Below are positions 1-8,251 of a stretch of 64,000 nt of DNA, in pieces. Origin of the DNA: Bacteroidales bacterium. GTDB lineage: Bacteria; Bacteroidota; Bacteroidia; Bacteroidales; UBA932. The notes under the pieces are model-generated. The model did no database searches. It worked only from the letters and a program-made list of their open reading frames with translations, and was not told the origin of the DNA. The DNA is taken from contig JAFRRF010000053.1 in assembly GCA_017428245.1 (NCBI GenBank), positions 1 through 64,000 of the forward strand, given 5' to 3'. Position 1 is the first letter of the stretch. Each line of letters opens with the position of its first letter. The position numbers were made by a program, and so were the translations under genes.

Positions 1-358
1 ATTTAAGGCCACCCTCACGGGCAGCGTCTGCCAAACTTTTAACTCTTCCGTGATAGAGGTAACCTCCGCGGTCGAAAGCGACGGTGGAGATCCCTTTCTC
101 GATGGCACGCTCCGCGATGGCCTTGCCTACGACGGCGGCAGCCTCGACGCCGGTCTTGCCTTTGCAAGCCTCGACGAGTGCCTTGTCGTTGGAAGCGGCG
201 GAAGCGAGGGTCACGCCCTTGGTGTCGTCGACGACCTGGACGTAGATCTGTTTATTACTTCTGAACACCACCATGCGGGGCCGTTCGGCCGTACCGTTGA
301 CAATCTTGCGGATGCGGTGATGGATTCTCTCTCTTCTTTCTGATTTAGTCAATGCCAT
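1..358 (-). CDS. rplR: 50S ribosomal protein L18 (3' end cut by window edge)
   Basis: L18 helps anchor 5S rRNA in the large ribosomal subunit. The protein starts [19 protein letters not shown], typical of bacterial L18, and runs to ...DAAREGGLK at base 2; only the last residue or so and the stop codon lie outside the window. The start ATG is at 356-358, 14 bases after the rplF stop, in the usual spc-operon order (rplF-rplR). Family and order are certain; the exact end cannot be seen. Confidence 0.95.
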   Translation of the reverse strand, partial: MALTKSERRERIHHRIRKIVNGTAERPRMVVFRSNKQIYVQVVDDTKGVTLASAASNDKALVEACKGKTGVEAAAVVGKAIAERAIEKGISTVAFDRGGYLYHGRVKSLADAAREGGLK

Positions 359-372
359 AACTTGATCTCCTA

Positions 373-933
373 TTATTTAGCAGAAGCACTCTTGCCGGCC
401 TTGCGACGGAGCTGTTCACCGACGAACTTGATACCCTTGCCCTTATACGGCTCAGGCTGACGCAGCGAACGGACCTTGGCGGCAACCATACCGAGCAGCT
501 GCTTGTCAGCGCTCTTGAGAACCAACACAGGGTTCTGGCCCTTCTTGACGGGCTCGGCCTCAGCCTTCACCTCGTCGGGCAGGCAGAACTGGATGTCGTG
601 CGAGTAACCGAGGCTGAAGGTCACGATCTGACCTTTCACATCCACGCGGTAACCCACGCCGACCAACTCCTGCTTGACAGTATAACCTTCAGAGACACCC
701 ACGACCATATTGTGGATCAGGGCACGGTAGAGACCGTGCATCGAACGGTGGCGAGGTTGATCTGTCGGACGCTTTACTGTAAGAACACCCCCGTCTGCGG
801 AAACCTCGATGTCCGGATCAATCTTCTGGGACAACGTTCCGAGCGGGCCTTTCACCGTGACCACGTGGTCGTCGCTGACGGAAACAGCAACGCCCGAGGG
901 CAGGTTTACAGGTAATTTACCGATTCTTGACAT
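373..933 (-). CDS. rplF: 50S ribosomal protein L6
   Basis: L6 binds 23S rRNA near the sarcin-ricin loop and the factor-binding site. The 186-residue product starts [15 protein letters not shown], has the two repeated alpha/beta domains, and carries the C-terminal signature [12 protein letters not shown] followed by a basic tail, matching the usual ~180 residues. It lies between rpsH (26 bases upstream) and rplR (14 bases downstream) on the same strand, so it is co-transcribed in the spc part of the ribosomal cluster. Nothing unusual. Confidence 0.98.
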   Translation of the reverse strand: MSRIGKLPVNLPSGVAVSVSDDHVVTVKGPLGTLSQKIDPDIEVSADGGVLTVKRPTDQPRHRSMHGLYRALIHNMVVGVSEGYTVKQELVGVGYRVDVKGQIVTFSLGYSHDIQFCLPDEVKAEAEPVKKGQNPVLVLKSADKQLLGMVAAKVRSLRQPEPYKGKGIKFVGEQLRRKAGKSASAK

Positions 934-959
934 TATTCTTGAATTTTAATCGTTAACAA

Positions 960-1355
960 TTAGTACACGTAGCAAATTACTTCACCACCGACGTTGAGGT
1001 CTTTGGCCTCTTTGTCCGTGATAATACCTTTGGAAGTAGAGAGGATGGCGATACCCAGTCCGTTGAGGACGCGCGGCATGTTGGCCACGTCGGTATAGGT
1101 ACGCAGACCCGGGGAGCTGACGCGGATCAGTTTCTTGACCGCCGCCTTCTTGGTCTCCGGATGGTACTTGAGCGCCATCTTGATGGTGTTGCAGGGCTTG
1201 CCTTCGACCACCTTGTAAGCGAGAATGTACCCCTTCTCGTGGAGAATGCGGGTAATCTCGAGTTTCATCTTCGATGCCGGAACCTCGACAGTCTTGTGAC
1301 CTGCGAGATAGGCATTGCGAACTCTTGTCAGATAATCTGCAATTGGATCAGTCAT
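960..1355 (-). CDS. rpsH: 30S ribosomal protein S8
   Basis: S8 is a primary 16S rRNA-binding protein of the small subunit; in E. coli it also represses the spc operon. The 131-residue product starts MTDPIADYLTRVRNAYLAGH and ends with the conserved LNVGGEVICYVY segment; the ISTSKGIITDKEA-type loop (here LSTSKGIITDKEA) is intact. It is preceded by a 95-base spacer after rpsN that contains a hairpin (see 1381-1406), the largest gap in this operon. Whether S8 regulates here cannot be told from sequence. Confidence 0.98.
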   Translation of the reverse strand: MTDPIADYLTRVRNAYLAGHKTVEVPASKMKLEITRILHEKGYILAYKVVEGKPCNTIKMALKYHPETKKAAVKKLIRVSSPGLRTYTDVANMPRVLNGLGIAILSTSKGIITDKEAKDLNVGGEVICYVY

Positions 1356-1380
1356 TTTCTTCTTTTTTAGTTGAATCCCG

Positions 1381-1406
1381 GCGTCACTCGGAAAAAGCCT
1401 TGACGC
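1381..1406 (-). promoter_or_regulatory. Hairpin in the rpsN-rpsH spacer
   Basis: The 95-base gap between rpsN and rpsH, unusually long for this tight operon, holds inverted arms GCGTCA (1381-1386) and TGACGC (1401-1406) around a 14-base loop. It could be an RNA stem involved in processing or translational control, or a decayed repeat. No promoter box is evident in it. Confidence 0.35.
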
Positions 1407-1450
1407 GACGCCCGATATCCAATGAGTTTATTAATTAAGTGAATGAATTT

Positions 1451-1720
1451 CTACCAGCTAGCCTTCTTGACGCCCGGGATCAGGCCCTTGGAGGCCATTT
1501 CACGGAACTGGATGCGGCTGATGCCGAAATAGCGCATATATCCCTTCGGACGGCCGGTGATCGAGCAACGGTTGTGCTTACGGCACGGGGAGCTGTTCTT
1601 CGGCAGTTTGTCGAGGGCAGCCCAGTCACCCGCTTCCTTGAGGGCCTTGCGTTTCTCCGCATACTTGGCACACATCTTCGCACGTTTGACTTCACGTGCC
1701 TTCATCGATTCTTTTGCCAT
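1451..1720 (-). CDS. rpsN: 30S ribosomal protein S14 (long, zinc-free form)
   Basis: S14 assembles late in the 3' domain (head) of the small subunit. The 89-residue product starts [17 protein letters not shown] and has the signature [20 protein letters not shown] followed by the [14 protein letters not shown] tail. The length of 89 and lack of paired CxxC motifs mark the long zinc-independent form rather than the ~61-residue zinc form. It starts 9 bases after the rplE stop, in normal spc order. Confidence 0.97.
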   Translation of the reverse strand: MAKESMKAREVKRAKMCAKYAEKRKALKEAGDWAALDKLPKNSSPCRKHNRCSITGRPKGYMRYFGISRIQFREMASKGLIPGVKKASW

Positions 1721-1729
1721 ACCCTTATA

Positions 1730-2344
1730 TTAATTATTGTGTTTGATATTCTTGAAAGGGATGCCGAATTCGCGGAGAAGCGCGAAAGCCTCTTCGTCCT
1801 TGTTGGCCGTGGTGACGAAGGTGATCTCCATACCCATCACTTTCGTGATCTTGTCGATGTCGATCTCCGGGAAGATGATCTGCTCCTTGACGCCGAGGGT
1901 GTAGTTGCCGCGGCCGTCGAAGTTCTCAGTCACACCCTTGAAGTCGCGGATACGCGGAAGCGAAACGGCGACGAGGCGCTCGAGGAACTCATACATGCGG
2001 ATGCCGCGGAGCGTAACCTTCACGCCGATGGGCATGCCCTTGCGGAGCTTGAAGTTGGAAATGTCCTTGCGGGAAACGGTCTGGACAGCCTTCTGGCCCG
2101 TGATGGTGGTGAGCTCCTGCTGAGCGACCTCCACCAGTTTCTTGTCCTGCGTAGCGCTGCCGATACCCTGGTTGACGGTGATCTTGGTGAGCTTGGGGAC
2201 CTGCATCACGGTGGAGTACTTGAACTCCTTCATCAATTTGTCAACAATCTCTTCCTTATACTTCTTCTGAAGGGAAGGGACGTACCCGATCTCGGCCATC
2301 GAAGGGCCCTGCGGGACTGCTGCTGCTTTTTCTTTCTTTGCCAT
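1730..2344 (-). CDS. rplE: 50S ribosomal protein L5
   Basis: L5 binds 5S rRNA and contacts the P-site tRNA. The 204-residue product is longer than the typical ~180 because of an N-terminal extension ([20 protein letters not shown]) before the conserved [20 protein letters not shown]. It carries [24 protein letters not shown] and the [10 protein letters not shown]...[18 protein letters not shown] block. The start codon overlaps the rplX stop by one base (TAATG), which fixes the start and suggests translational coupling. The extension explains the size. Confidence 0.97.
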   Translation of the reverse strand: MAKKEKAAAVPQGPSMAEIGYVPSLQKKYKEEIVDKLMKEFKYSTVMQVPKLTKITVNQGIGSATQDKKLVEVAQQELTTITGQKAVQTVSRKDISNFKLRKGMPIGVKVTLRGIRMYEFLERLVAVSLPRIRDFKGVTENFDGRGNYTLGVKEQIIFPEIDIDKITKVMGMEITFVTTANKDEEAFALLREFGIPFKNIKHNN

Positions 2345-2664
2345 TACTTGATCTCCTCACCAGATTTTTTTGCGTAGCGGACCAGTTTGCCCTTGTCGTT
2401 GAGACGACGGCCGATCTTCGTCGGGCCGCCCTTGGTCGGGTCGACGACCTGCAGGTTCGACACGTGGATGCCGGCTTCCTGTTTGACGATACCGCCCTGC
2501 GGATTCTTGGAATTGGGTTTGGTATGCTTGCTGACCATGTTGACTCCCTCAACGATGGCGCGATTCTTATCGGTGTTGACAGCGAGGACCTTGCCGGTTT
2601 TACCCTTGTCGTTGCCCGCGTTCACGTACACCATATCGCCTTTCTTGATGTGCAATTTAGCCAT
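2344..2664 (-). CDS. rplX: 50S ribosomal protein L24
   Basis: L24 initiates assembly of the large subunit. The 106-residue protein opens [20 protein letters not shown], a KOW motif with the GKTGKVLAV core, and continues with the conserved [13 protein letters not shown] and [20 protein letters not shown]. It follows rplN by 12 bases and its stop overlaps the rplE start. Typical length and order. Confidence 0.97.
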   Translation of the reverse strand: MAKLHIKKGDMVYVNAGNDKGKTGKVLAVNTDKNRAIVEGVNMVSKHTKPNSKNPQGGIVKQEAGIHVSNLQVVDPTKGGPTKIGRRLNDKGKLVRYAKKSGEEIK

Positions 2665-2676
2665 TGTCGTATCTCC

Positions 2677-3042
2677 TTATAACACCTCAGGGGCCAGTGA
2701 AACGATTTTCATATAGTTTTCACGAAGCTCGCGGGCCACGGGACCGAAAATACGGGTACCCACAACCTCGTCCTGCTTGGTCAGCAGCACGCACGCGTTG
2801 TCGTCAAAACGGATATAGGAACCGTCGGCGCGACGGACTTCTTTCTTGGTGCGCACGACGACGGCGTTGGAAACGGAGCCCTTCTTGGCGTTGCCGCCCG
2901 GAATGGCGCTCTTGACGGCGACCACGATCTTGTCGCCCACGGTGGCGTAGCGATGACGCGTACCGCCAAGGACACGGATGCAGAGAACCTCTTTCGCACC
3001 CGAGTTGTCAGCCACCATTAAACGTGATTCTTGCTGTATCAT
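2677..3042 (-). CDS. rplN: 50S ribosomal protein L14
   Basis: L14 sits at the subunit interface and forms a bridge to the 30S subunit. The 121-residue product starts [20 protein letters not shown] and keeps the block [20 protein letters not shown]; it ends [17 protein letters not shown]. It is separated from rpsQ by a single base and from rplX by 12 bases. Length and sequence are standard. Confidence 0.98.
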   Translation of the reverse strand: MIQQESRLMVADNSGAKEVLCIRVLGGTRHRYATVGDKIVVAVKSAIPGGNAKKGSVSNAVVVRTKKEVRRADGSYIRFDDNACVLLTKQDEVVGTRIFGPVARELRENYMKIVSLAPEVL

Positions 3043-3043
3043 G

Positions 3044-3298
3044 TTATTTGACTTTTTCTACGATTTCTACTAATCTCCAGCGTTTGGTCTTGCTCAGGGG
3101 ACGGGTCTCCATAATGCGGACCGTGTCGCCTTCGCTGCACTCGTTCTTGTCATCCTGGGCGACGAACTTCGTGGTCTTGTTCACGAACTTGCCGTAGATC
3201 GGATGTTTCTCCTTGGTCTTCACGGCAACGACGATGGATTTGTCCATCTTGTTGCTAACCACGATGCCGATTCGTTCTTTACGAAGATTTCTTTCCAT
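3044..3298 (-). CDS. rpsQ: 30S ribosomal protein S17
   Basis: S17 is an early-assembling OB-fold protein of the small subunit. The 84-residue product starts [20 protein letters not shown] and carries the family signature [20 protein letters not shown]. It lies between rpmC (12 bases upstream) and rplN (1 base downstream) on the same strand. Standard length, no anomaly. Confidence 0.98.
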   Translation of the reverse strand: MERNLRKERIGIVVSNKMDKSIVVAVKTKEKHPIYGKFVNKTTKFVAQDDKNECSEGDTVRIMETRPLSKTKRWRLVEIVEKVK

Positions 3299-3310
3299 AG
3301 GACTTTCTGT

Positions 3311-3511
3311 TTAGTTCTGTTTTTCTTTTTCTGCCAGCACAGTCATCATCCGGGCGATATCGGTCTTCGCCTTCTTGATGGCCGAAGTGTCTTCCATAGG
3401 AGAGATCACGTGGTTCATCTTCATTTTGTTGAGATTCTGCCTCTCAACCTCGAGACGCTCGCGCAGGTCCTTGACCGCCATCTCTTCGATTTCTTTTCTT
3501 TTCATCTTCAA
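3311..3511 (-). CDS. rpmC: 50S ribosomal protein L29
   Basis: L29 lies at the peptide exit tunnel, near the docking site for trigger factor and SRP. The 66-residue two-helix protein starts MKMKRKEIEEMAVKDLRERL, with the conserved NLNKMKMNHVIS..EDTS.IKKAKTDIARMMTVL. Twelve bases separate it from rplP upstream and rpsQ downstream. Standard. Confidence 0.97.
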   Translation of the reverse strand: MKMKRKEIEEMAVKDLRERLEVERQNLNKMKMNHVISPMEDTSAIKKAKTDIARMMTVLAEKEKQN

Positions 3512-3523
3512 CTCTCCTTTAGC

Positions 3524-3943
3524 TTATTCGACATAGTCGCGACGGACGACGAATTTGGTGGTGATCGGGAGCTTCTGGGCGCCGAGACGGAGCGCTTCCT
3601 TGGCAACTTCCATCGGAACGCCTTCGGCCTCGATGATCATACGACCCGGGGTGATGGGGGCCACGAAACCTTCGGGGTTACCTTTACCTTTACCCATACG
3701 GACCTCGGCCGGCTTCTTGGTATACGGCTTATCGGGGAACACGCGGATCCAGATCTTACCCTCACGTTTCATGTAACGGACGACAGCCTGACGGGCGGCC
3801 TCGATCTGCTGACCGGTGAGCCAGCAGCTCTCCATCGTCTTGATACCGAAGGATCCGAAAGCCAACTGATTGCCTCTCTGCGCAAGACCTTTCATACGGC
3901 CTTTCTGCTGCCTTCTGAACTTTGTTTTCTTAGGTTGTAACAT
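3524..3943 (-). CDS. rplP: 50S ribosomal protein L16, first gene of this operon
   Basis: L16 helps build the A-site tRNA pocket of the large subunit. The 139-residue product starts [19 protein letters not shown] and has [42 protein letters not shown] and [18 protein letters not shown]. In most bacteria rplP follows rpsC directly in the S10 operon. Here no rpsC lies upstream; instead there is ~80 bases of leader, a clear promoter at 4022-4053 and then a transposase-like gene. rplP is therefore the head of a separated half operon. Confidence 0.97.
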   Translation of the reverse strand: MLQPKKTKFRRQQKGRMKGLAQRGNQLAFGSFGIKTMESCWLTGQQIEAARQAVVRYMKREGKIWIRVFPDKPYTKKPAEVRMGKGKGNPEGFVAPITPGRMIIEAEGVPMEVAKEALRLGAQKLPITTKFVVRRDYVE

Positions 3944-4021
3944 AGCCTTATTACTTTAATAATACCTTAAACTTCTAATTTTCAGCATCTTAGCCCATTC
4001 CGAGCATAAGATACAGGGTTG

Positions 4022-4053
4022 CAAAGGTACATAAAAAAATCAAATACCAAAAA
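4022..4053 (-). promoter_or_regulatory. Promoter of the rplP-rplR ribosomal operon
   Basis: On the minus strand a -33 element TTTTTG (4048-4053) is followed after 18 bases by the -7 box TACCTTTG (4022-4029), close to the Bacteroidota consensus TTTG-N19-TAnnTTTG. The predicted start is near 4016, giving a leader of ~70 bases before the rplP ATG at 3943. The region is AT-rich, unlike the flanking repeat, as expected for a strong promoter. Confidence 0.75.
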
Positions 4054-4167
4054 CTTTTGCGAAATTTTCGACAAAAATTTTTGGTACTTAACTTCTTGAA
4101 CTTTCAGGCGTTTATGGAAATCTAAACCGAGCCGCTTCCTCTCATTTTCGACCGCACGTCCTACCCT

Positions 4168-4427
4168 TTTGCGCCACCCCCGGCTGCTCCCATCTTACGT
4201 CACCCCCGGCTGCCTCCATCTTGCGTCACCCCCGGCTGCCTCCTTTTGCGTCATGCCCGGCCTGACCGGGCATCTCGCACGATGCGCCGTCGGGGCGGAC
4301 GCGAAACGGATGGCGGCGGCGCTTGGTCCGTCTCTTGTACGGAATCTCTGGCTAAACCTCGCTTTTTAAGCCGCGAAACGGACGAGACGGATAAACCATC
4401 CGTCTCACAAACAAAGATTGGAATGAA
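4168..4427 (+). repeat. Left copy of the ~200 bp repeat flanking the first RAYT, with a REP array
   Basis: It begins with four head-to-tail units of ~26 bases around GCGTCACCCCCGGCTG; the last becomes a full palindrome, ATGCCCGG (4253-4260) / CCGGGCAT (4266-4273). A segment shared with the copy at 5530-5733 follows, ending in a perfect 9-bp hairpin GAGACGGAT-AAACC-ATCCGTCTC. Together with the promoter at 4459-4491 it fills the gap of more than 600 bases between rplP and the RAYT; I see no gene here. Confidence 0.8.
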
Positions 4428-4458
4428 CCATCCATCAGGACAGATTAAGCTGACATTT

Positions 4459-4491
4459 TTTTGGAATCAGGCAGAATCTGTGTTATCTTCG
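4459..4491 (+). promoter_or_regulatory. Likely promoter of the first RAYT gene
   Basis: A -33 element TTTTG (4459-4463) is followed after 20 bases by TATCTTCG (4484-4491), one mismatch from TAnnTTTG. It lies ~80 bases upstream of the ATG at 4571 and just outside the flanking repeat. Moderate match, correct orientation and spacing. Confidence 0.5.
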
Positions 4492-4570
4492 TACCCAGCA
4501 TTTCGACTGTGACGCGAGACGTGGCGGGAGAAACGTGAAACGGAATCTGTGAAAGAAAGAATGGAATGCC

Positions 4571-5521
4571 ATGAAAAAAATCTATCATCTTTGTCTGTCT
4601 TCTCACGACGAAGTTCTCTTTCGAAGCGAATCTGATCTGGTCCGAGGTTTCAATGCCTTGGCACTTGCTTGTCTGACGACGAACTCCTCCTTGTTGGCCG
4701 ATGGCCTATTAACGACACATTTGCATTATCTTGTGCAGACGGAGGCACCCAGAGAAACCCTTTATCGCATGCGATACTCCCATGTGCGGTATTTCAATGC
4801 CAAATATAAACGAATGGGGAAACTGGGAGAGAAAAAGCCTTTCTGTCTGGAGATAGAAGGGTTTCACCATACCGTGGCGGCCTTGAACTATGTAAACCGT
4901 CAGGGTCTTCATCACGGACTTGCCCCGACGCCTTTCGGATACAAGCACTGCTCGGCGAATGCGATCTTCGGGAAACAACTGGGAAAAACGTCCACAACAT
5001 CATCGATGATGCCCAGGAACCAACGATACAAGTTTCTGCCGGAACAATCTGCCGTCCCCGACAATTTCCGGATGGATGCTTCCGGGTTGCTGTTGCGGGA
5101 AGACGTCATAGATACTGCTCAGGTGGAATCGTATTATGGGACGCCACGGAACTATCTCTTTCAAATGAACAAGATCGGTGACGAGTCATCCCGGAAAGAG
5201 CAGCAGGAAGAAAGGTCCTCCACGCCGGTCATTACGCTGGAACTGATCGAGCAGGGGACTCCCACTCTGGATATCGGCCAGCTGATGCGCAATGAATCCG
5301 GTAAACATAATCCGCAGATGATCAGCGACCTTGAATTATGTGAGCTGATTGATGCTACACTTCTCCCCAAGTACTGCCGGAAGACGACCATCTACGAAAC
5401 GTCGCTTTCACAGCGCCGGTACTTGTTCGAAATGATTTGGAACAATCTCTGGGCTTCCCGCCACAAACGGACCACGGACGCTCAACTCCGGCGCTGTCTC
5501 TGTTTGAACACGAAAGAATAA
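4571..5521 (+). CDS. REP-associated tyrosine transposase-like protein (RAYT, Y1/HUH), first copy
   Basis: The 316-residue protein resembles single-strand DNA transposases of the IS200/REP-associated (Y1, HUH) type that act on palindromic repeats. I see the metal-binding HxH in TTHLHYLVQ (His50, His52) and, about 55 residues later, a candidate catalytic tyrosine in ALNYVNRQGLHHG (Tyr107). In the family this tyrosine is usually followed by an NP-type motif; here it is RQ. A C-terminal extension of ~190 residues has a counterpart in the second RAYT (43481-44395). It lies between ~200 bp direct repeats rich in REP palindromes, the usual RAYT setting. Whether it is active is unknown. Confidence 0.75.
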   Translation: MKKIYHLCLSSHDEVLFRSESDLVRGFNALALACLTTNSSLLADGLLTTHLHYLVQTEAPRETLYRMRYSHVRYFNAKYKRMGKLGEKKPFCLEIEGFHHTVAALNYVNRQGLHHGLAPTPFGYKHCSANAIFGKQLGKTSTTSSMMPRNQRYKFLPEQSAVPDNFRMDASGLLLREDVIDTAQVESYYGTPRNYLFQMNKIGDESSRKEQQEERSSTPVITLELIEQGTPTLDIGQLMRNESGKHNPQMISDLELCELIDATLLPKYCRKTTIYETSLSQRRYLFEMIWNNLWASRHKRTTDAQLRRCLCLNTKE

Positions 5522-5529
5522 GGTCTCTC

Positions 5530-5733
5530 TTTGCGTCACCCCCGGCTGCTCCCATCTTGCGTCACCCCCGGCCTGACCGGGCATCTCTCACGATGCGCCG
5601 TCGGGGCGGACGCGAAACGGATGGCAGCGCCGCTTGGTCCGTCTCGCGTACGGAATCTCTGGCTAAACCCCGCTTTTCAAGCCGCGAAACGGACGAGACG
5701 GATGAGCCATCCGTCTCGCATACAAAGAATGGG
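5530..5733 (+). repeat. Right copy of the ~200 bp repeat flanking the first RAYT
   Basis: Same orientation as 4168-4427, with two instead of four leading ~26-base units. It then follows the left copy closely, with scattered differences, to the terminal hairpin GAGACGGAT-GAGCC-ATCCGTCTC (5695-5717), where only the loop differs (AAACC on the left). The REP here is mixed: left arm ACCCCCGG, right arm CCGGGCAT. It ends 14 bases before the stop of the dipeptidase gene. Confidence 0.8.
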
Positions 5734-5747
5734 ATTCGCCGATGAAA

Positions 5748-6830
5748 CTACTTGCCGGCAGCCGCTTTCTCCACGGCGCGCATCACGCGGAGGAAGTTGC
5801 CGCCCCAGAAGAGTTCGAGCTCGCGGTCGGTCCAGCCGCGGCGCAGGAGTTCGACGGTGATCATCTTCATCTTCGAGGCGTCTTCCAACTCGCTCATCCC
5901 GCCGCCGCCGTCGAAGTCAGTACCGATGCCTACATACTCCACGCCCACCAGGTTGCGGATATATTCCACGTGGTCGCAGAAGCAGCCGATGTTCACCTCG
6001 TCGCGCGGAAGCCAGGAAAGGGCCCAGCGGCCCGAAGTGACCTGGATCACGCCGCCTTTGGCAGCAATGGCGCGGATCTCGTCGTCCGTCAGGTTGCGCG
6101 GATGGTCCTTGATGGCATAGACGCAGGAGTGCGAGCAGATGACCGGCGCCGTGCTGAGTTCCAGACAGTCATAGAGCGTGGAAGTGGAGGCGTGCGAGCA
6201 GTCCACGATGATGCCCAGGCGGTTCATCTCCTTGATGAGTTCTTTCCCGAAGGGCGAGAGTCCGCCCCAGGTGTTCTGCGGATAACGCGACGCGTCGCAG
6301 ATATCGTTGTCGTAGTTGTGCGACAGGGTAACGATGCGCGTGCCCAGGTCGTAGAAGGCCTGCAGTTTCTTCAGGTCTTTTCCAATGGGATAGCCGTTCT
6401 CGATGCCCATGACCAGGCTCAGCCGGTGCCGTTTCTTGTTCTTGACGATATCGTCGGCCGTCAGGGCGATGCGCGCCTCACGCGGACGCGCTTCTATATA
6501 GGCGCGGATGGCCTTCATCTTGCCGACGGTCCATTCGAAGGCCGAGTCGCGCGAAGCGTCGGTCAGCGGCCCCTGGTCCACGAAGATGGGATAGAAGCAG
6601 CAGTCCACCCGCCCGGCGCGGAGTTTGGCGAAGTCAGCCTGCACCTTGTCCAGATTCACATTCTCCCGGGTCAGCTCCAGGGCCGTGTCGGTATGGGTGT
6701 CGATGGAGATAATCTTGTCGTGCAACTTTTCGGCGCGTTTGAGCAATGCCGCATCGTCATCCTGCTGCGCCGTGAAACCAAGCGCCGTGAAGAGCAGCAG
6801 CGCCGGCAGGAAGCTTAAAAACCGTTTCAT
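5748..6830 (-). CDS. Secreted membrane-type dipeptidase (M19, renal dipeptidase family)
   Basis: M19 enzymes are zinc dipeptidases that release amino acids from dipeptides. The 360-residue protein has an N-terminal signal peptide (MKRFLSFLPALLLFTALGFTA), then SIDTHTDT near residue 44 with the first metal ligands, GIENGYPIG, DCSHAS, CSHSCVYAIKDHPRN and GTDFDGGGG, the core M19 motifs. Its start overlaps the stop of the glutamate symporter gene by 4 bases (ATGA), so the two form an operon that suggests peptide breakdown coupled to amino-acid uptake. Its 3' end abuts the transposase-associated repeat. Confidence 0.9.
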   Translation of the reverse strand: MKRFLSFLPALLLFTALGFTAQQDDDAALLKRAEKLHDKIISIDTHTDTALELTRENVNLDKVQADFAKLRAGRVDCCFYPIFVDQGPLTDASRDSAFEWTVGKMKAIRAYIEARPREARIALTADDIVKNKKRHRLSLVMGIENGYPIGKDLKKLQAFYDLGTRIVTLSHNYDNDICDASRYPQNTWGGLSPFGKELIKEMNRLGIIVDCSHASTSTLYDCLELSTAPVICSHSCVYAIKDHPRNLTDDEIRAIAAKGGVIQVTSGRWALSWLPRDEVNIGCFCDHVEYIRNLVGVEYVGIGTDFDGGGGMSELEDASKMKMITVELLRRGWTDRELELFWGGNFLRVMRAVEKAAAGK

Positions 6831-8182
6831 TTCAGTTCATTTTTGGGAATCCACCACTTGAGCCGCTTGGCCAGCCAGAGGATCAGCAGCGAAAGCGCAA
6901 GGCAGCCGAGCATGAGCCAGAGGCCCTGGCCGGCCGCGAACAAAATGGGGACGAATGTGATCAGCAGGATTTCGACCGGAGCGCAAGGCAGATAGGCCAG
7001 TGCGTAATCGTCCATAGCCCGGCTGGCCTGTTTGGGATCGACGATGCGCAGCAGGGCGATGCCCATAGCCATCGTGCCGGTCCACCAGCCCCAGGCGAAG
7101 ATCGATTTCTCGAACCAGTCCTTCCGGTTGAGGTGCCTTCCGAAATAGAACACCGTGAAGACCGTCACACAAATGCCCACCAACACCAGCACGATCAGCG
7201 GCCACGCATACTTGACCACGACGCTCAGCTTGATGGAAGCTACGCCGCAGGCGACCAGCAGGTCGGTGGCCGAACTGCTGATGCTGCTCGTGGTCTTCGG
7301 GTCGATATAGGTCGCCGCGCCGGCCTTATTGAAGGCCATCTTGATAAGCATGCCCACCACGAAAGCGCAGCTGAAGACAGGAAGTTCCAGTTTCGGCCAG
7401 GCCATCTTCACGCCTTTGCTCATCATATAGCCGCCAAATGCGGCCAGGACCACGAGAGCCAGATGGAACACGTGCGAATCGATGGAGATGGGCGAGGTCG
7501 TGCCAACGGCCGTTGCTTCGCGTTTCTCTTTGGGCAGCAGACCGCTGCGGTATTCGTCGGGCAGGTCGTCGAAATCGGAGATGTATGAGGTCTGCCCTTT
7601 CTTCGTCGCCATTTTGATGAACAGGAGGCCGCCGAGGATGGCGACGACCACGCCGACCGTGGCGGTGGTCATACCCAGGCTCGTGGCTTCGTCCCAGCCG
7701 AGACCTTCAAAAGCGGAGCCGATGGCGGCGGCGGTGCCGTGACCGCCGTAGAAACCGGTCGGCAGCATTACGCCGAAGGCCGGATTGAGCTGGGGCCAGA
7801 TGAGCCGCAGTACCAGCAGGCCGAACAGTCCCATGACCGCCCACTGGAAGACCATTCCGAACTGCGAGAACGCCCACATCGGGCCGACACGCCGGGCCAC
7901 TTCCTTGACCTTGAAACTCGGCGAAGAAAGCGGCAGCGCACCGAAGACCACGGCGATCAGGATGGCCGCATAGGTACTGATATTGCCCGAAAGCGGAATC
8001 CAGCCCAGGCCGTTGGGACCGAAAATCAGGCCGAGCAGGCCGGCCAGCAGGCTCGGCGGTATGAAGAGTTTCTGTATAAGGCGGATTTTCACCCGCAGGA
8101 ACTTTCCGATAAGCAAGAGGCCGCAGATGAAGCCCATATCGGAAAAAAACACCCACGGCGTAAAATTTGCAAGGTCGAACAT
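6827..8182 (-). CDS. gltS: Sodium/glutamate symporter (GltS/ESS family)
   Basis: This integral membrane protein of ~451 residues has many hydrophobic segments and two re-entrant-loop regions. The motif LPTGFYGGHGTAAAIGSAF is the ESS-family signature, and a second glycine/serine-rich stretch (SSISSSATDLLVACGVASIKLS) lies in the C-terminal half. It should import glutamate with sodium across the inner membrane. I take the ATG at 8180-8182 (MFDLANFTPWVFF); a TTG six bases upstream is possible. It is the first gene of an operon with the dipeptidase, which overlaps its end by 4 bases. Substrate is inferred from family. Confidence 0.85.
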   Translation of the reverse strand: MFDLANFTPWVFFSDMGFICGLLLIGKFLRVKIRLIQKLFIPPSLLAGLLGLIFGPNGLGWIPLSGNISTYAAILIAVVFGALPLSSPSFKVKEVARRVGPMWAFSQFGMVFQWAVMGLFGLLVLRLIWPQLNPAFGVMLPTGFYGGHGTAAAIGSAFEGLGWDEATSLGMTTATVGVVVAILGGLLFIKMATKKGQTSYISDFDDLPDEYRSGLLPKEKREATAVGTTSPISIDSHVFHLALVVLAAFGGYMMSKGVKMAWPKLELPVFSCAFVVGMLIKMAFNKAGAATYIDPKTTSSISSSATDLLVACGVASIKLSVVVKYAWPLIVLVLVGICVTVFTVFYFGRHLNRKDWFEKSIFAWGWWTGTMAMGIALLRIVDPKQASRAMDDYALAYLPCAPVEILLITFVPILFAAGQGLWLMLGCLALSLLILWLAKRLKWWIPKNELK

Positions 8183-8233
8183 CGGCAAAAACGGTTTGTT
8201 CCGTAAAAATAGCTTTTTTTCCGGAAAGAATCC

Positions 8234-8241
8234 TACCTTTG
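8234..8241 (+). promoter_or_regulatory. -7 promoter box 10 bases before a start codon (near-leaderless)
   Basis: TACCTTTG matches the Bacteroidota -7 box exactly and ends 10 bases before the ATG at 8252. Transcription would start only about 4-7 bases before the start codon, leaving no room for a normal ribosome-binding site. A T-rich run lies where the -33 element is expected. Confidence 0.6.
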
Positions 8242-8251
8242 TTCCGCAAAA

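Noticed and set aside
4168..4290. CRISPR-like array in the REP cluster
   Set aside because: The four units are directly adjacent, of unequal length, without spacers, and no cas genes are present.
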